Assembly: GCA_002344125.1 (NCBI GenBank)
Contig: DDTQ01000011.1
Coordinates: 703,245-767,244, forward strand
Direction: 5' to 3'
Source of the DNA: Ignavibacteria bacterium UBA2360
GTDB taxonomy: Bacteria > Bacteroidota > Ignavibacteria > Tepidaquicellales > OLB5
Length of the DNA: 64,000 nucleotides
Shown here: one piece after another, positions 1-8,190 of the stretch
Layout: every line of letters starts with the position of its first letter
Numbering within the stretch: the first letter of the stretch is position 1
The notes under the pieces: generated by a model
The model's database searches: none
The model's input: only the letters and a program-made list of their open reading frames with translations
What the model was told of the DNA's origin: nothing
Program-made: the position numbers and the translations under genes

Positions 1-409
1 TATTTTTTATAATGTATTGACCTTCAAGTGTAGGGCTTATTGGTACCAATGTGAAAGTTTCCGCGGGGAAAAGGAAAAGCGGGGTTACTGTGCCCAGCAT
101 CTGGAAAAACAGAATAAGTAACGTTGTACGTAAAAATATGCGGAATATAAGTCCTAGCCCGATGAGAGTTTCCATGGCAGCAAGCATATAGATAGAAACA
201 GCAGGTTTTATTATTCCAAAAGTGAGAATAGAAATAGTATTTGTAGCAAGCTGCTCAGCGGGGCTTGAGCCCGGAAAGAATTTTAGAAAGCCGAACCATA
301 AAAAGATCACTCCAAGACTGATACGCAAAAGCCTGATGCCGTTTTCGGTCATCCATCCCGTTATGGCTTTATCAATTTGGTTGTATTTTTGAGATATGGC
401 TGTTATCAT
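1..409 (-). CDS. DoxX-like integral membrane protein (3' end cut by window edge)
   Basis: An open frame starts at the ATG at 409 and runs off the left edge without a stop, giving 136 visible residues. It has about three hydrophobic segments: one containing LRISLGVIFLWFGFLKF near residue 30, one near 70-90, and one near 95-110. The Gly/Phe-rich first helix is typical of DoxX/DUF417-type membrane proteins of unknown or redox-related role. It lies 94 bp downstream of prfA on the same strand, separated by a perfect hairpin. Family placement comes from motif memory, so the exact subfamily is uncertain. Confidence 0.7.
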   Translation of the reverse strand, partial: MITAISQKYNQIDKAITGWMTENGIRLLRISLGVIFLWFGFLKFFPGSSPAEQLATNTISILTFGIIKPAVSIYMLAAMETLIGLGLIFRIFLRTTLLILFFQMLGTVTPLFLFPAETFTLVPISPTLEGQYIIKN

Positions 410-437
410 TGATCTGAAAGATATTTTATGTGTTTGG

Positions 438-458
438 AGACGTGCCAGCGGCACGTCT
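438..458. repeat. REP-like hairpin (AGACGTGCC / GGCACGTCT)
   Basis: A perfect 9-bp stem with a 3-nt loop sits between prfA and the DoxX-like gene. It has no T-run, so a classical terminator is unlikely. The adjoining bases (cgtctgtgcag) resemble the end of the hairpin family at 4372 and 27937. Confidence 0.5.
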
Positions 459-503
459 GTGCAGTTGAATGTAATAAATTAATCTATTTTTCAACCTATT
501 GAC

Positions 504-1580
504 TTATCCGGTTTGTTCTTCTGATAGCTTCTCTGATCTATCAGCGATTTTTAGCTTTTCGAAGAGTTCCGCGAGATCACCTTCCATCACCTGTGAGAGA
601 TTGTACATTGTTAAGCCAATACGGTGGTCGGTCAGACGGTTCTGCGGAAAATTATACGTGCGGATTTTATCGCTTCTATCACCGGAGCCTACCATCAATT
701 TTCTTTTCTGTGAAGTTTCTTTATCGTGTTTTTCAATTTCGGCTTCAAGCAGCCTTGAGCGCAGCACTTTCATGGCTTTCTGCTTATTCTTAAGCTGCGA
801 GCGTTCATCCTGGCATTGAACTACAACTCCTGTGGGAATATGTGTTATGCGGATAGCTGTTTCAACCTTATTTACATTCTGCCCGCCTGCGCCGCCGGAA
901 CGGAATACATCAATTTTAAGATCTGAGGGGTTAATATCAACATCAACCTCATCCGCTTCCGGCAGTACAGCAACCGAGGCGGCTGATGTGTGAACGCGTC
1001 CCTGGGTTTCGGTTTCGGGTACCCGCTGTACGCGGTGTACACCGCTTTCATATTTAAGGGTGCCGTAGATATCTTTGCCTGAAACACTTACTATTACTTC
1101 TTTAAGTCCGCCAAGCCCTGAAGATTCATTATAAGTGACAAGCTCCATTTTCCATCCGGTTCTTTCGGCAAAACGGCTGTACATTCTGTACAGGTCAGCT
1201 GCAAACAGCGCGGCTTCATCGCCGCCGGTACCGGCGCGTATTTCAAGCATAGCGTTTTTGGAATCATTGGGGTCTTTGGGAACAAGAAGTTCTTTCATTT
1301 CAGCTTCAAGTTTATCATATCTCCTCTGCAGTTCTTCCTGCTCGCCGGCAGCAAGTTCTTTCATTTCCGCGTCATTGGTTTCATACAGCAGCTTTTTGTT
1401 CTCTTCAAGCTGAGATTTAACCTTAATGTATTCATCGTAGGCATTAACAATATCGGTAAGGTCACTGTATTCCTTTGAAAGTCTGCGGAATTCTTTCTGA
1501 TCGTTTGCTGTACCGGGCTGATTGAGCAGCTCCGCAATTTCATTGAATCGCAGCTTTACTTTTTCCAGTTTATCGAACAT
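504..1580 (-). CDS. prfA: Peptide chain release factor 1
   Basis: This 358-aa protein releases the finished peptide at UAA and UAG codons in the ribosomal A site. The catalytic GGQ is at residues 232-234, inside the family signature SGGAGGQNVNK. The codon-recognition loop has RVPETE where RF1 carries a PxT motif; RF2 would have SPF, so the RF1 call is firm. Length is standard and there is no programmed frameshift, as expected for RF1. The start at 1580 gives the usual N-terminus (MFDKLEKVKLRFNEIAELL). The usual partner prmC is not adjacent. Confidence 0.97.
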   Translation of the reverse strand: MFDKLEKVKLRFNEIAELLNQPGTANDQKEFRRLSKEYSDLTDIVNAYDEYIKVKSQLEENKKLLYETNDAEMKELAAGEQEELQRRYDKLEAEMKELLVPKDPNDSKNAMLEIRAGTGGDEAALFAADLYRMYSRFAERTGWKMELVTYNESSGLGGLKEVIVSVSGKDIYGTLKYESGVHRVQRVPETETQGRVHTSAASVAVLPEADEVDVDINPSDLKIDVFRSGGAGGQNVNKVETAIRITHIPTGVVVQCQDERSQLKNKQKAMKVLRSRLLEAEIEKHDKETSQKRKLMVGSGDRSDKIRTYNFPQNRLTDHRIGLTMYNLSQVMEGDLAELFEKLKIADRSEKLSEEQTG

Positions 1581-1662
1581 TTATGTATTATTGTACTTTT
1601 AGCTTTATTATTTTCTATTGATACGAAAATACCTTTAAATGTGTGGAAGTTCAATTCAATTG

Positions 1663-1746
1663 GCAATGAGTAAAGAGTAATGAGCAATGAGTAATGAGCA
1701 ATGAGTAATGAGCAATGAGCAATGAGCAATGAGTAATGAGTAATGA
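1663..1746. repeat. Heptanucleotide tandem repeat, 12 units of G[CT]AATGA
   Basis: Twelve consecutive 7-bp units, alternating mostly between gcaatga and gtaatga with one gtaaaga, run head to tail just upstream of prfA. Because 7 is not a multiple of 3, three units make a 21-bp coding period, which produces a spurious repetitive reading frame on the minus strand. It probably lies in the prfA leader and could vary in copy number. Confidence 0.9.
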
Positions 1747-1861
1747 ACAATTATAGAAGAGAAAAGTGTTTAATAAAAAATTTTTGCCGTAAAAATATTT
1801 TTCAGTCAGCGAAAACTTTTTCAATCAACGAAAATTTTTTTCATTTTTTTGTGTTTACCTA

Positions 1862-1891
1862 TTGACTATGAGTGTTAGAATGTTATATTTG
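1862..1891 (+). promoter_or_regulatory. Bacteroidota-type promoter for the ATP-grasp/aminomutase genes
   Basis: TTG at 1862-1864 is followed after 19 nt by TATATTTG at 1884-1891, matching the -33/-7 consensus TTG-N19-TAnnTTTG. Transcription would start near 1898, leaving a leader of about 108 nt. That leader holds a 12-codon ORF (1960-1998, MKVHHKKNKGDK) containing the AAAGGAG ribosome site and stopping 7 nt before the TTG start of the first enzyme. Confidence 0.6.
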
Positions 1892-2005
1892 CATTGATTT
1901 AAAAATGATGAATTGTATACCGTAAAAAAATTTTTGTAAAAAGTTTTCGGAAGTATAAAATGAAAGTTCATCATAAAAAAAATAAAGGAGATAAGTAAAC
2001 ACTTT

Positions 2006-3106
2006 TTGCGGGTAGGATTTACTTACAATATAAAAAAAGAAACTGAACAGGCATCCGAAGGACAGGATCAAAAAGTTCAGGAAGGAAACAAAGTTTCCGG
2101 AAATTACGTTGATGAAAATCTCATCAGCAATTATTCTCATCGCCTGAGCGATGTTTATGCTGAGTGGGATGATGAAGAAACTATTTCCGCAGTAGAAGCC
2201 GCGATACAAAAAGCGGGCCACGAAGTTATTCGCATAGAAGCAGACGAAGACGCTTTCGAAAAACTTCGCAGCACAAGACCCGATATCGTTTTTAATATGG
2301 CAGAAGGTTTCGGCGGCGCTTCACGCGAATCGCACATTCCCGCTATGCTTGAAATGCTTAACATACCCTATACTGCAAGCGATCCAATTACAATAGGCAA
2401 TTGCCACGATAAATCACGCTGCAAGGAGATATTAACTTACTATGGCGTGCCAAATCCGGGCTTTTTTATTACTGATAGCCGCGTAAACGGTCACCCTAAA
2501 GTAAAATATCCCGCTTTTGTGAAGCCATTGCATGAAGGCTCATCAAAGGGTATATATAATAGTAGTGTGGTTTATAACAATGATGAGCTAAATCGTGAAA
2601 TAACAAGGATTAAAGAAAATTACAGTCAGCACTCTATAATAGAGGATTTTCTTGAAGGACAGGAGTTCACCGTAGCGTTGCTTGGAAATGGCGAAAATGT
2701 GCGGGTTTTACCAATAGTTGGCATAAATCTGGATTGTTTGCCGACAGATTTCCCCAAAATTTACTCATATGAGGTAAAATGGTATTTTGATACCAGGGAA
2801 AACAAGCTTGATATCTTTTCATGTCCCGCTAAAATCAGCGATAAACTGACCAAAAGAATTGAAGAAATTTGCAAACAGGCATATCATGCCCTGCGCATAC
2901 GCGATTGGGCAAGAATGGACGTAAGATGTGACGCGAACGATAATCCGTATATAATCGAGATCAATCCGCTGCCCGGAATTTTACCGAATCCGGATGATAA
3001 TTCATGCTTCCCGAAAGCTGCAAGGGAAGTTGGAATTGATTATGACGGGTTGATACAGACTGTACTTAATGGTGCGATTGAGAGATATAACCTCAATGTC
3101 AAATGA
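2006..3106 (+). CDS. D-alanine-D-alanine ligase-like ATP-grasp enzyme (copy 1)
   Basis: A 366-aa ATP-grasp carboxylate-amine ligase. Visible motifs are the Ddl-like N-terminal FNMAEGFGGASRES, the nucleotide-binding VKPLHEGSSKGI, the lid strand IIEDFLEGQEF, and the Mg-binding ARMDVR and IIEINPLPG near the C-terminus. Such enzymes join an acyl-phosphate intermediate to an amine. It is followed by a second ATP-grasp paralog, a GNAT and a lysine-aminomutase-like gene, so a peptide or amino-acid conjugation role seems more likely than cell-wall D-Ala-D-Ala synthesis. The start is TTG; AAAGGAG (1984-1990) lies 15 nt upstream, unusually far, and possibly acts through the short leader ORF. Confidence 0.85.
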   Translation: MRVGFTYNIKKETEQASEGQDQKVQEGNKVSGNYVDENLISNYSHRLSDVYAEWDDEETISAVEAAIQKAGHEVIRIEADEDAFEKLRSTRPDIVFNMAEGFGGASRESHIPAMLEMLNIPYTASDPITIGNCHDKSRCKEILTYYGVPNPGFFITDSRVNGHPKVKYPAFVKPLHEGSSKGIYNSSVVYNNDELNREITRIKENYSQHSIIEDFLEGQEFTVALLGNGENVRVLPIVGINLDCLPTDFPKIYSYEVKWYFDTRENKLDIFSCPAKISDKLTKRIEEICKQAYHALRIRDWARMDVRCDANDNPYIIEINPLPGILPNPDDNSCFPKAAREVGIDYDGLIQTVLNGAIERYNLNVK

Positions 3107-3186
3107 CAAAGATCAAATGTCAAATAGTAAATTATATATATCAGATAACAAAACTGATTATTAGTACATATTAAATTATAATCCCG

Positions 3187-3230
3187 CCCCTCTCTTTTGG
3201 AGAGGGGCAGTCAGCGCCAAAGGTGCTGAC
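3187..3230. repeat. Double-hairpin REP-like element
   Basis: Two adjacent hairpins: CCCCTCTC/GAGAGGGG (3187-3207) and GTCAGCGCC/GGTGCTGAC with a G-T wobble (3210-3230). The element occupies the gap between the two ATP-grasp genes. Its right edge (ggggtgagg) runs directly into the ribosome-binding position of the second gene. Confidence 0.65.
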
Positions 3231-3242
3231 GGGGTGAGGTCA

Positions 3243-4307
3243 ATGAATAAAAAACTAAACATATCGATAATATTTAATGATCCGGTGCAGTATGCGCAGG
3301 GTCCGATATACGAAGGCACTGATGTTGATATTGATACGCTGCCGGATGCTATTGATATGAGCGAGTACGGTGTACTTGATGAGGTTAAGAGCGTTGAGCG
3401 CGCATTAGCTCCATTAGAACATAACACAAAGATAATTCCCGTGGCGCTTGATATAAACAAGCTTATCACAGAGCTGAATGAAAACAGGCCAGATATAATT
3501 TTTAATTTATGCGAAAGCGTTGATGGCGACCCCACGCAGGAAATGAACATAGCGGGATTGTTTGAACTGCTGAAAATTCCATATACAGGCTCTCGCGCAT
3601 TTACTCTAGGCTTAGCATTGAATAAGCCGCTGGTGAAATCAATTTTGAGCCAGAACGGGATCCCGACGGCTAAGCACTTTGTTACAAGTACATCTAGCAT
3701 TCATTTGAACGGCCACAAGTTCCCTATGATTGTAAAACCATCCCGTGAGGATGCAAGTATTGGCATTACGAACGAATCAGTGGTAACAAATGAAGCAGAC
3801 CTGAAGAAAAGAATTGAATATGTGCTCGAAGAGCACAAGCAGCCTGCTTTGGTTGAAGAGTTTATTGATGGCAGAGAAATAAATGTATCGGTGGTTGGTA
3901 ATGATGACCCGATAACCTTCCCCATAAGTGAAATTGATTTCACGGGACTTCCATCTGATTATCCTAAGATAATAAGCTACAACAGCAAATGGATGTATAA
4001 AACCGTTGAGTTTGAAAATACCAAGGCTGTTTGTCCCGCGCAGAACCTGACCGGTAAAGAAGTACAAGTGATACAGGATACCGCAAAGAAAGTATATAAA
4101 CTGCTTGGAGCCGCTGATTACGCAAGGGTTGATATGAGATTAAAAGACGGCGTGCCGTATGTGCTTGAGATGAACCCGAATCCTGATATAGCAAGCGACG
4201 TACCCGAAGATACCGGCTTTACACGCAGCGCCAAGGCGCATGGGTGGGAATACAGCTATCTGATTCAGCAGATAATTGGTTTTGCTTTGAAGAGGTGGGG
4301 AGTTTAG
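3243..4307 (+). CDS. D-alanine-D-alanine ligase-like ATP-grasp enzyme (copy 2)
   Basis: A 354-aa paralog of the preceding ligase with the same domain order: N-terminal FNLCESVDGDPTQE, ATP-binding VKPSREDASIGI, lid VEEFIDGREI, and metal-binding ARVDMR and VLEMNPNPD. Divergence in the N-terminal lobe and the active-site loops suggests the two copies use different substrates. I prefer the ATG at 3243 over the GTG at 3234 because GAGG at 3236-3239 then serves as the ribosome site and the N-terminus (MNKKLNISIIFN) matches copy 1. It probably belongs to the operon beginning near 1898. Confidence 0.85.
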   Translation: MNKKLNISIIFNDPVQYAQGPIYEGTDVDIDTLPDAIDMSEYGVLDEVKSVERALAPLEHNTKIIPVALDINKLITELNENRPDIIFNLCESVDGDPTQEMNIAGLFELLKIPYTGSRAFTLGLALNKPLVKSILSQNGIPTAKHFVTSTSSIHLNGHKFPMIVKPSREDASIGITNESVVTNEADLKKRIEYVLEEHKQPALVEEFIDGREINVSVVGNDDPITFPISEIDFTGLPSDYPKIISYNSKWMYKTVEFENTKAVCPAQNLTGKEVQVIQDTAKKVYKLLGAADYARVDMRLKDGVPYVLEMNPNPDIASDVPEDTGFTRSAKAHGWEYSYLIQQIIGFALKRWGV

Positions 4308-4370
4308 TAATTGCGGATTTGTGTTTGTCAAATTCGGATTGAAAGATTTAATTCAGAAGAATGAACTGTA

Positions 4371-4392
4371 GCACAGACATTCCTGTCTGTGT
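4371..4392. repeat. REP-like hairpin CACAGACA-ttcc-TGTCTGTG
   Basis: A perfect 8-bp stem with a 4-nt loop just upstream of the GNAT gene. The same sequence with flanks (gtagcacagacattcctgtc) occurs in the opposite orientation at 27937-27958, showing it is a dispersed repeat. Confidence 0.7.
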
Positions 4393-4409
4393 AAGTAAAG
4401 TGTTGTGAT

Positions 4410-4883
4410 ATGATACGCAAGTTAATACAGAGCGACAGAGATAAGATTCAGAGGATACTTACTGATACTAAGCATTTTAATGATGATGAGATAAAAGTTG
4501 CAATAGAATTGATTGATGTTTACCTGAACGATGAGAAACAAACTGATTATATTATTTATGTGTATGGATCAGACGATACGAATGAAACAGCAGGTTATAT
4601 TTGTTACGGTAAAAGACCGCTGACGGACTGGACTTACGATCTTTACTGGATAGCTGTTGACCCCAATATTCACGGCAAGGGGCTGGGCAGCGGACTTGTA
4701 AAGCATATGGAAGAAGACCTGGCAGCAAACGGCGGAAGAATTATACTGATAGAAACAAGCGGAAAACCGGAATACGAAAATGAACGGAAGTTCTATCTAA
4801 AAAACGGTTATGAAGTGCAGACTATCATTAAAGATTTTTACAGAAGCGGTGATGATTTATATGTTTACCGCAAATATCTTTAA
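4410..4883 (+). CDS. GNAT-family N-acetyltransferase
   Basis: A 157-aa single-domain acetyltransferase using acetyl-CoA. Motif A is visible as LYWIAVDPNIHGKGLGSGL (strand 4 plus the pyrophosphate-binding HGKGLG), followed by the C-terminal FYLKNGYEV. It sits between the ATP-grasp pair and the aminomutase-like gene. In methanogens and some bacteria AblB, a GNAT, acetylates beta-lysine made by AblA, so this enzyme could act on a beta-lysine-type amine. It is much shorter than the AblB proteins I know (about 270 aa), so the exact role is inferred. Confidence 0.85.
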   Translation: MIRKLIQSDRDKIQRILTDTKHFNDDEIKVAIELIDVYLNDEKQTDYIIYVYGSDDTNETAGYICYGKRPLTDWTYDLYWIAVDPNIHGKGLGSGLVKHMEEDLAANGGRIILIETSGKPEYENERKFYLKNGYEVQTIIKDFYRSGDDLYVYRKYL

Positions 4884-4997
4884 AGAAGGCCTTTAAAGAT
4901 AAGGTAACCTGAAAATATAGTACGGTGCCCTGTGAAACCTACCCTGAGTAAATATTGGGGCAGGAATCCAAAAAACTAAACAAGGAGTTAATATTTT

Positions 4998-6128
4998 ATG
5001 GAACTATGGCAGCAGCTGCTAAAACAAAGCGTCAGCTCAGTAGATCAGCTTGTCGATCAGTTCGGAATCAAAAAAGAAGTAGCCGAAAGACTGGATGATT
5101 TTTTCCAGGCGAGGATAAATCCATATTACCTCAGCCTCATCCGCTATCCCGGCGATCCTATCTGGCTTCAGGCAGTACCCGATGAAGTTGAATTATACGA
5201 CATCGATGCGCCCGAAGACCCGCTCAATGAAGATGAAATGAGCCCGGTTCCAAATATTACTCACCGTTACCCGGATAGAGCTTTATTTTTAACCACCAGC
5301 CAGTGCGGTTTGTACTGCAGGTTCTGCACGCGCAAACGCAAGGTGGGTGACTCAAGTAAAATTAATATGCGTGAGCTTGAAGCGGCATTCCAGTACCTGG
5401 AGCAGCACACCGAAATTAATGATGTGATACTTTCCGGCGGCGACCCGCTGATGCTTACAGACGCAATGCTTGAAAAAGTTCTAGCGCGCCTGAGACAAAT
5501 ACCGCATATTTCCATAATAAGGCTTGGCACAAAAATGCCGTGCGTGCTGCCGCAGAGAGTTACACCGCAGTTGTGCGAAATGCTGAAGAAATATCATCCC
5601 ATATATGTGAATACGCATTTCAATCACCCCTGGGAAATTACACCTGAGAGCACAAAAGCGTGTGAAATGCTGGTAAACTCCGGAGTTCCGGTAGGATGCC
5701 AGACAGTTCTCCTAAAAGGCGTGAATGATGACCCCGAAGTAATGCGTGACCTGATGAAGAAGCTGCTTGCAATAAGAGTAAGGCCGTATTACATTTACCA
5801 GGCTGACTTGACCAAAGGGGCTAACCACTTCCGTACGCCAATTGATGTAGGATTGGAAATTATGGATAACCTGCGCGGTCACATTAGCGGACTTGGAGTT
5901 CCGCAGTTTGTAATAGATGCGCCCGGCGGCGGCGGAAAAATTCCGTTACTGCCTGAATATGTACTTGCGCGCGATAAAGAAAAGATCATTCTGCGCAATT
6001 TTAAGAATGAAGTTTATGAATATCCTGATGTTCAGGAAGAACACATTGTTCTTAAGCGCGGCAGGAACATAGAAAAACCGCCAAAGAAAAAGGCGAAGAA
6101 AAAAGTACCGCTCCCGGTTCTGCAGTAA
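4998..6128 (+). CDS. kamA: Lysine 2,3-aminomutase-type radical SAM enzyme
   Basis: A 376-aa radical SAM/PLP enzyme. The 4Fe-4S motif CxxxCxxC is C103, C107 and C110 (CGLYCRFC). The PLP lysine is K314 in PGGGGK. D270 (YQADL) and D307 (VIDAPGG) lie 37 residues apart, matching the two aspartates of clostridial lysine aminomutase (D293 and D330) that hold the substrate epsilon-amino group; the glutamate mutases replace them. This favours L-lysine to beta-lysine. The C-terminal zinc cysteines of the clostridial enzyme are absent and the tail is Lys-rich. AAGGAG precedes the ATG. EpmB-like lysyl mutases are the main alternative, but they are shorter. Confidence 0.88.
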   Translation: MELWQQLLKQSVSSVDQLVDQFGIKKEVAERLDDFFQARINPYYLSLIRYPGDPIWLQAVPDEVELYDIDAPEDPLNEDEMSPVPNITHRYPDRALFLTTSQCGLYCRFCTRKRKVGDSSKINMRELEAAFQYLEQHTEINDVILSGGDPLMLTDAMLEKVLARLRQIPHISIIRLGTKMPCVLPQRVTPQLCEMLKKYHPIYVNTHFNHPWEITPESTKACEMLVNSGVPVGCQTVLLKGVNDDPEVMRDLMKKLLAIRVRPYYIYQADLTKGANHFRTPIDVGLEIMDNLRGHISGLGVPQFVIDAPGGGGKIPLLPEYVLARDKEKIILRNFKNEVYEYPDVQEEHIVLKRGRNIEKPPKKKAKKKVPLPVLQ

Positions 6129-6151
6129 GGGAAATGTTTATTAAATTCTCT

Positions 6152-6181
6152 AAGGCGCTTAATTTTTTAAGCGCCTTTTTT
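6152..6181. terminator. Bidirectional rho-independent terminator
   Basis: AAGGCGCTTAA, a TTTT loop, then TTAAGCGCCTT, followed by a T-run. It lies between the convergent kamA-like gene and the minus-strand gene ending at 6180, and it overlaps the latter's stop codon. Confidence 0.85.
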
Positions 6182-7640
6182 ACTTTCTCAGATCCGCGGC
6201 CTTATCAAGCAGCCACCGGCGTGAAAGCACGCTTTCATCTTCCTGCAGCTCCTTAACAAGTTTGTGATGCCTGAAATCATCGTATTTAAGTCTGATATTA
6301 ATTAATTCAGTGTAGAACTTAATGAATGTAAGATGCAGTTTTTTTACACCTTCTGATATATTTAACCCTCCTGAAAGCAAATGCTTCGTGGCATCAATAA
6401 CCGATATTGCCGTTTCATAATAACCAAGCTCATAATAAGTTTTCATAAGTATATTCTTAACATCTATCTTGAAAATTTCATGGTCATATTTCACTTTCAT
6501 GATATACTCAAGTGTTTTCGAAAAATCAGAGATCTCAAACGATAGTATTCCAAGCGAGATATTTTCAAGTGAATCCTTATTATCAGCCCTTACATATTGC
6601 AGATAGTCAGCAATAAATTTCCTTATCCAGTCAAACTCTTTAACTTCAATTGCTATATAAAGAATATTCCTGTAAGTAACCAGGTTCATAAATTTATTAT
6701 GAAATGAAAGAAGGTTACCTTGCTCAAGAGAAAATTTATACAGGCTGAATAGTTCCTTATAGCTTTCATTATCTTTTTTGTGAATTATCCTTGAAAGCCT
6801 GAAATTCAAGAGGGCGGTAATTACCCTGCATGCGTACGTATGGTCATACCTGCCTATATTTTCATAAAGCTGGTTCTTCAGTTCATTGTATGATTTGAAA
6901 TCATCAAGATCAGAGTTCAGTTTGATAAATAGGTACGACTCCCGCAGGGAAAAATAATCGGGGTTATGTTTTGTATCAGTTTCCCCTGTAAAACGCTCAA
7001 GATCAAAGTTTCGGAAAAAGATATCGAAGGCAGAATTGCTTTTTTCCTTTTTGTAGGAAGATATGACCTGGCTTTTCAGTTTGTAAATATCAGCAAATGT
7101 CTGGAAAAAGTGGCATAACGTATAGTCGCCGTAATCACTTAAACTTTCAGAAGCTTCTTTAAACAGATTATTATTGACACAGTAATTGTATTTTATCCTG
7201 TTGAGTGAAGCTTTATCCTTCAAATGGTCGTTATTTATCTTTTTTTCAGTGATCGTAGTTTCAAGGTCACTCAGTTTGCTTTTGATGGTTGTACCGGAGC
7301 TGTATTGATTGATATTATCAAGTATAGTGATTTTTTTTAATGCTTTATCATTCCTGATTGAATTAATAAAAATAAATTCCTCTGTTAAAATTATCAGATT
7401 TGATATCAGTTTCCTGAGCAATTCATAATTATAAACCCTGCTGCCGTATACTGCCGAAAACAACGTTTCTCTGGAATAGTTTTTTTTATCAAAGAGCGGG
7501 TAGTATTTTTTTACTTCATCAAAAAGCAGAGCGGTTGCTTCGCTGGTATTAAAATAAGGTGAATTTACAAATTTCCCGAACTCTTTTATCTCTTCCCTCG
7601 AAAAATTTTTCAGTATCCTGGTTATGGATGAACTTTGCAT
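6180..7640 (-). CDS. Unknown 486-aa protein, 'SPYFN' family member A
   Basis: I do not recognise a named family. The protein is mainly alpha-helical, Lys/Glu/Leu/Tyr-rich, and has no signal peptide or membrane segment. Its N-terminus (ILKNFSREEIKEFGKFVNSPYFN) closely matches two other proteins in this window, at 12298-13758 and 40453-41907, both about 485 aa. The shared core is FS-x-EE/PE-x3-F-x2-FV-x-SPYFN, then a conserved basic stretch and LLRKLISNL. C-terminal helix pairs with regular Tyr/Leu spacing resemble a helical-repeat (TPR-like) scaffold. The function is unknown. Confidence 0.85.
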   Translation of the reverse strand: MQSSSITRILKNFSREEIKEFGKFVNSPYFNTSEATALLFDEVKKYYPLFDKKNYSRETLFSAVYGSRVYNYELLRKLISNLIILTEEFIFINSIRNDKALKKITILDNINQYSSGTTIKSKLSDLETTITEKKINNDHLKDKASLNRIKYNYCVNNNLFKEASESLSDYGDYTLCHFFQTFADIYKLKSQVISSYKKEKSNSAFDIFFRNFDLERFTGETDTKHNPDYFSLRESYLFIKLNSDLDDFKSYNELKNQLYENIGRYDHTYACRVITALLNFRLSRIIHKKDNESYKELFSLYKFSLEQGNLLSFHNKFMNLVTYRNILYIAIEVKEFDWIRKFIADYLQYVRADNKDSLENISLGILSFEISDFSKTLEYIMKVKYDHEIFKIDVKNILMKTYYELGYYETAISVIDATKHLLSGGLNISEGVKKLHLTFIKFYTELINIRLKYDDFRHHKLVKELQEDESVLSRRWLLDKAADLRK

Positions 7641-7830
7641 AATATATTTTTCCGTTTGCTTTCACAGCTGCGTGCTGAATTCTGCGTAATTTTGCGGATT
7701 TTAAGCAATTAATCAAGCTATTTTGTTATGAGGTTCTTCACAACTTGTATATACTTTCTTTGCTAAGGGTTAACAGCAGGTATAAATTTGTCTCGTAATT
7801 AAAACCAAACATAAGAAAGGAAACAAAAAA

Positions 7831-8172
7831 ATGGCAACAGTAAATATTATCGTGGGTTCAAATGACTGGATTAACCGGGCATACAGGGCAATAAATTCAA
7901 AAAAAAGAATTAACCTTGTTTTAAAAGGAATAGAAGCTTCAACATTATGGACAGCTATTCAGAGAACGGTTAATCCGCACAGGGAAGTGGCTGTAGCAAT
8001 TACCGCAGCTATTGTTATCGGGGTAATTGCGGCTTTGGGTATGGGTGTTTTAGCAGCAGTTTGCCTTTACGGTATGAACCGCAGGTATACAGTTAAGGCT
8101 AAACATAAAGTAAAAGGACCCTTACCTTTTGATGACGAATTAAGCTTTGAACTCTATCCGCCAAAAAGTTAA
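7831..8172 (+). CDS. Small single-pass membrane protein heading a CHAT/subtilase module
   Basis: A 113-aa protein with a soluble N-terminal part of about 50 residues. One long Ala/Ile/Val/Gly membrane helix follows at about residues 53-82 (AITAAIVIGVIAALGMGVLA, with Gly spacings that could favour oligomerisation). A basic stretch and a tail ending FDDELSFELYPPKS complete it. AAGGAAA lies 10-15 nt before the ATG. It is the first gene of a three-gene plus-strand unit with a caspase-like protein and a subtilase. I know no family for it. A membrane-acting effector or a protease substrate is possible, but that is inference. Confidence 0.8.
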   Translation: MATVNIIVGSNDWINRAYRAINSKKRINLVLKGIEASTLWTAIQRTVNPHREVAVAITAAIVIGVIAALGMGVLAAVCLYGMNRRYTVKAKHKVKGPLPFDDELSFELYPPKS

Positions 8173-8190
8173 TAGAATTCTCTTTCCGCA

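Noticed and set aside
1556..1750. Minus-strand frame with repeated HYSLLIAH-like text
   Set aside because: It is the translation of the 7-bp tandem repeat, which reads through in any frame; no ribosome site or protein-like composition.
3176..3700. Minus-strand frame of 174 codons
   Set aside because: Antisense to the second ATP-grasp gene; Ser-rich composition and no motif.
4884..4997. Riboswitch before the aminomutase gene
   Set aside because: The 114-bp gap has no recognisable lysine, cobalamin or SAM riboswitch core and only weak pairing.
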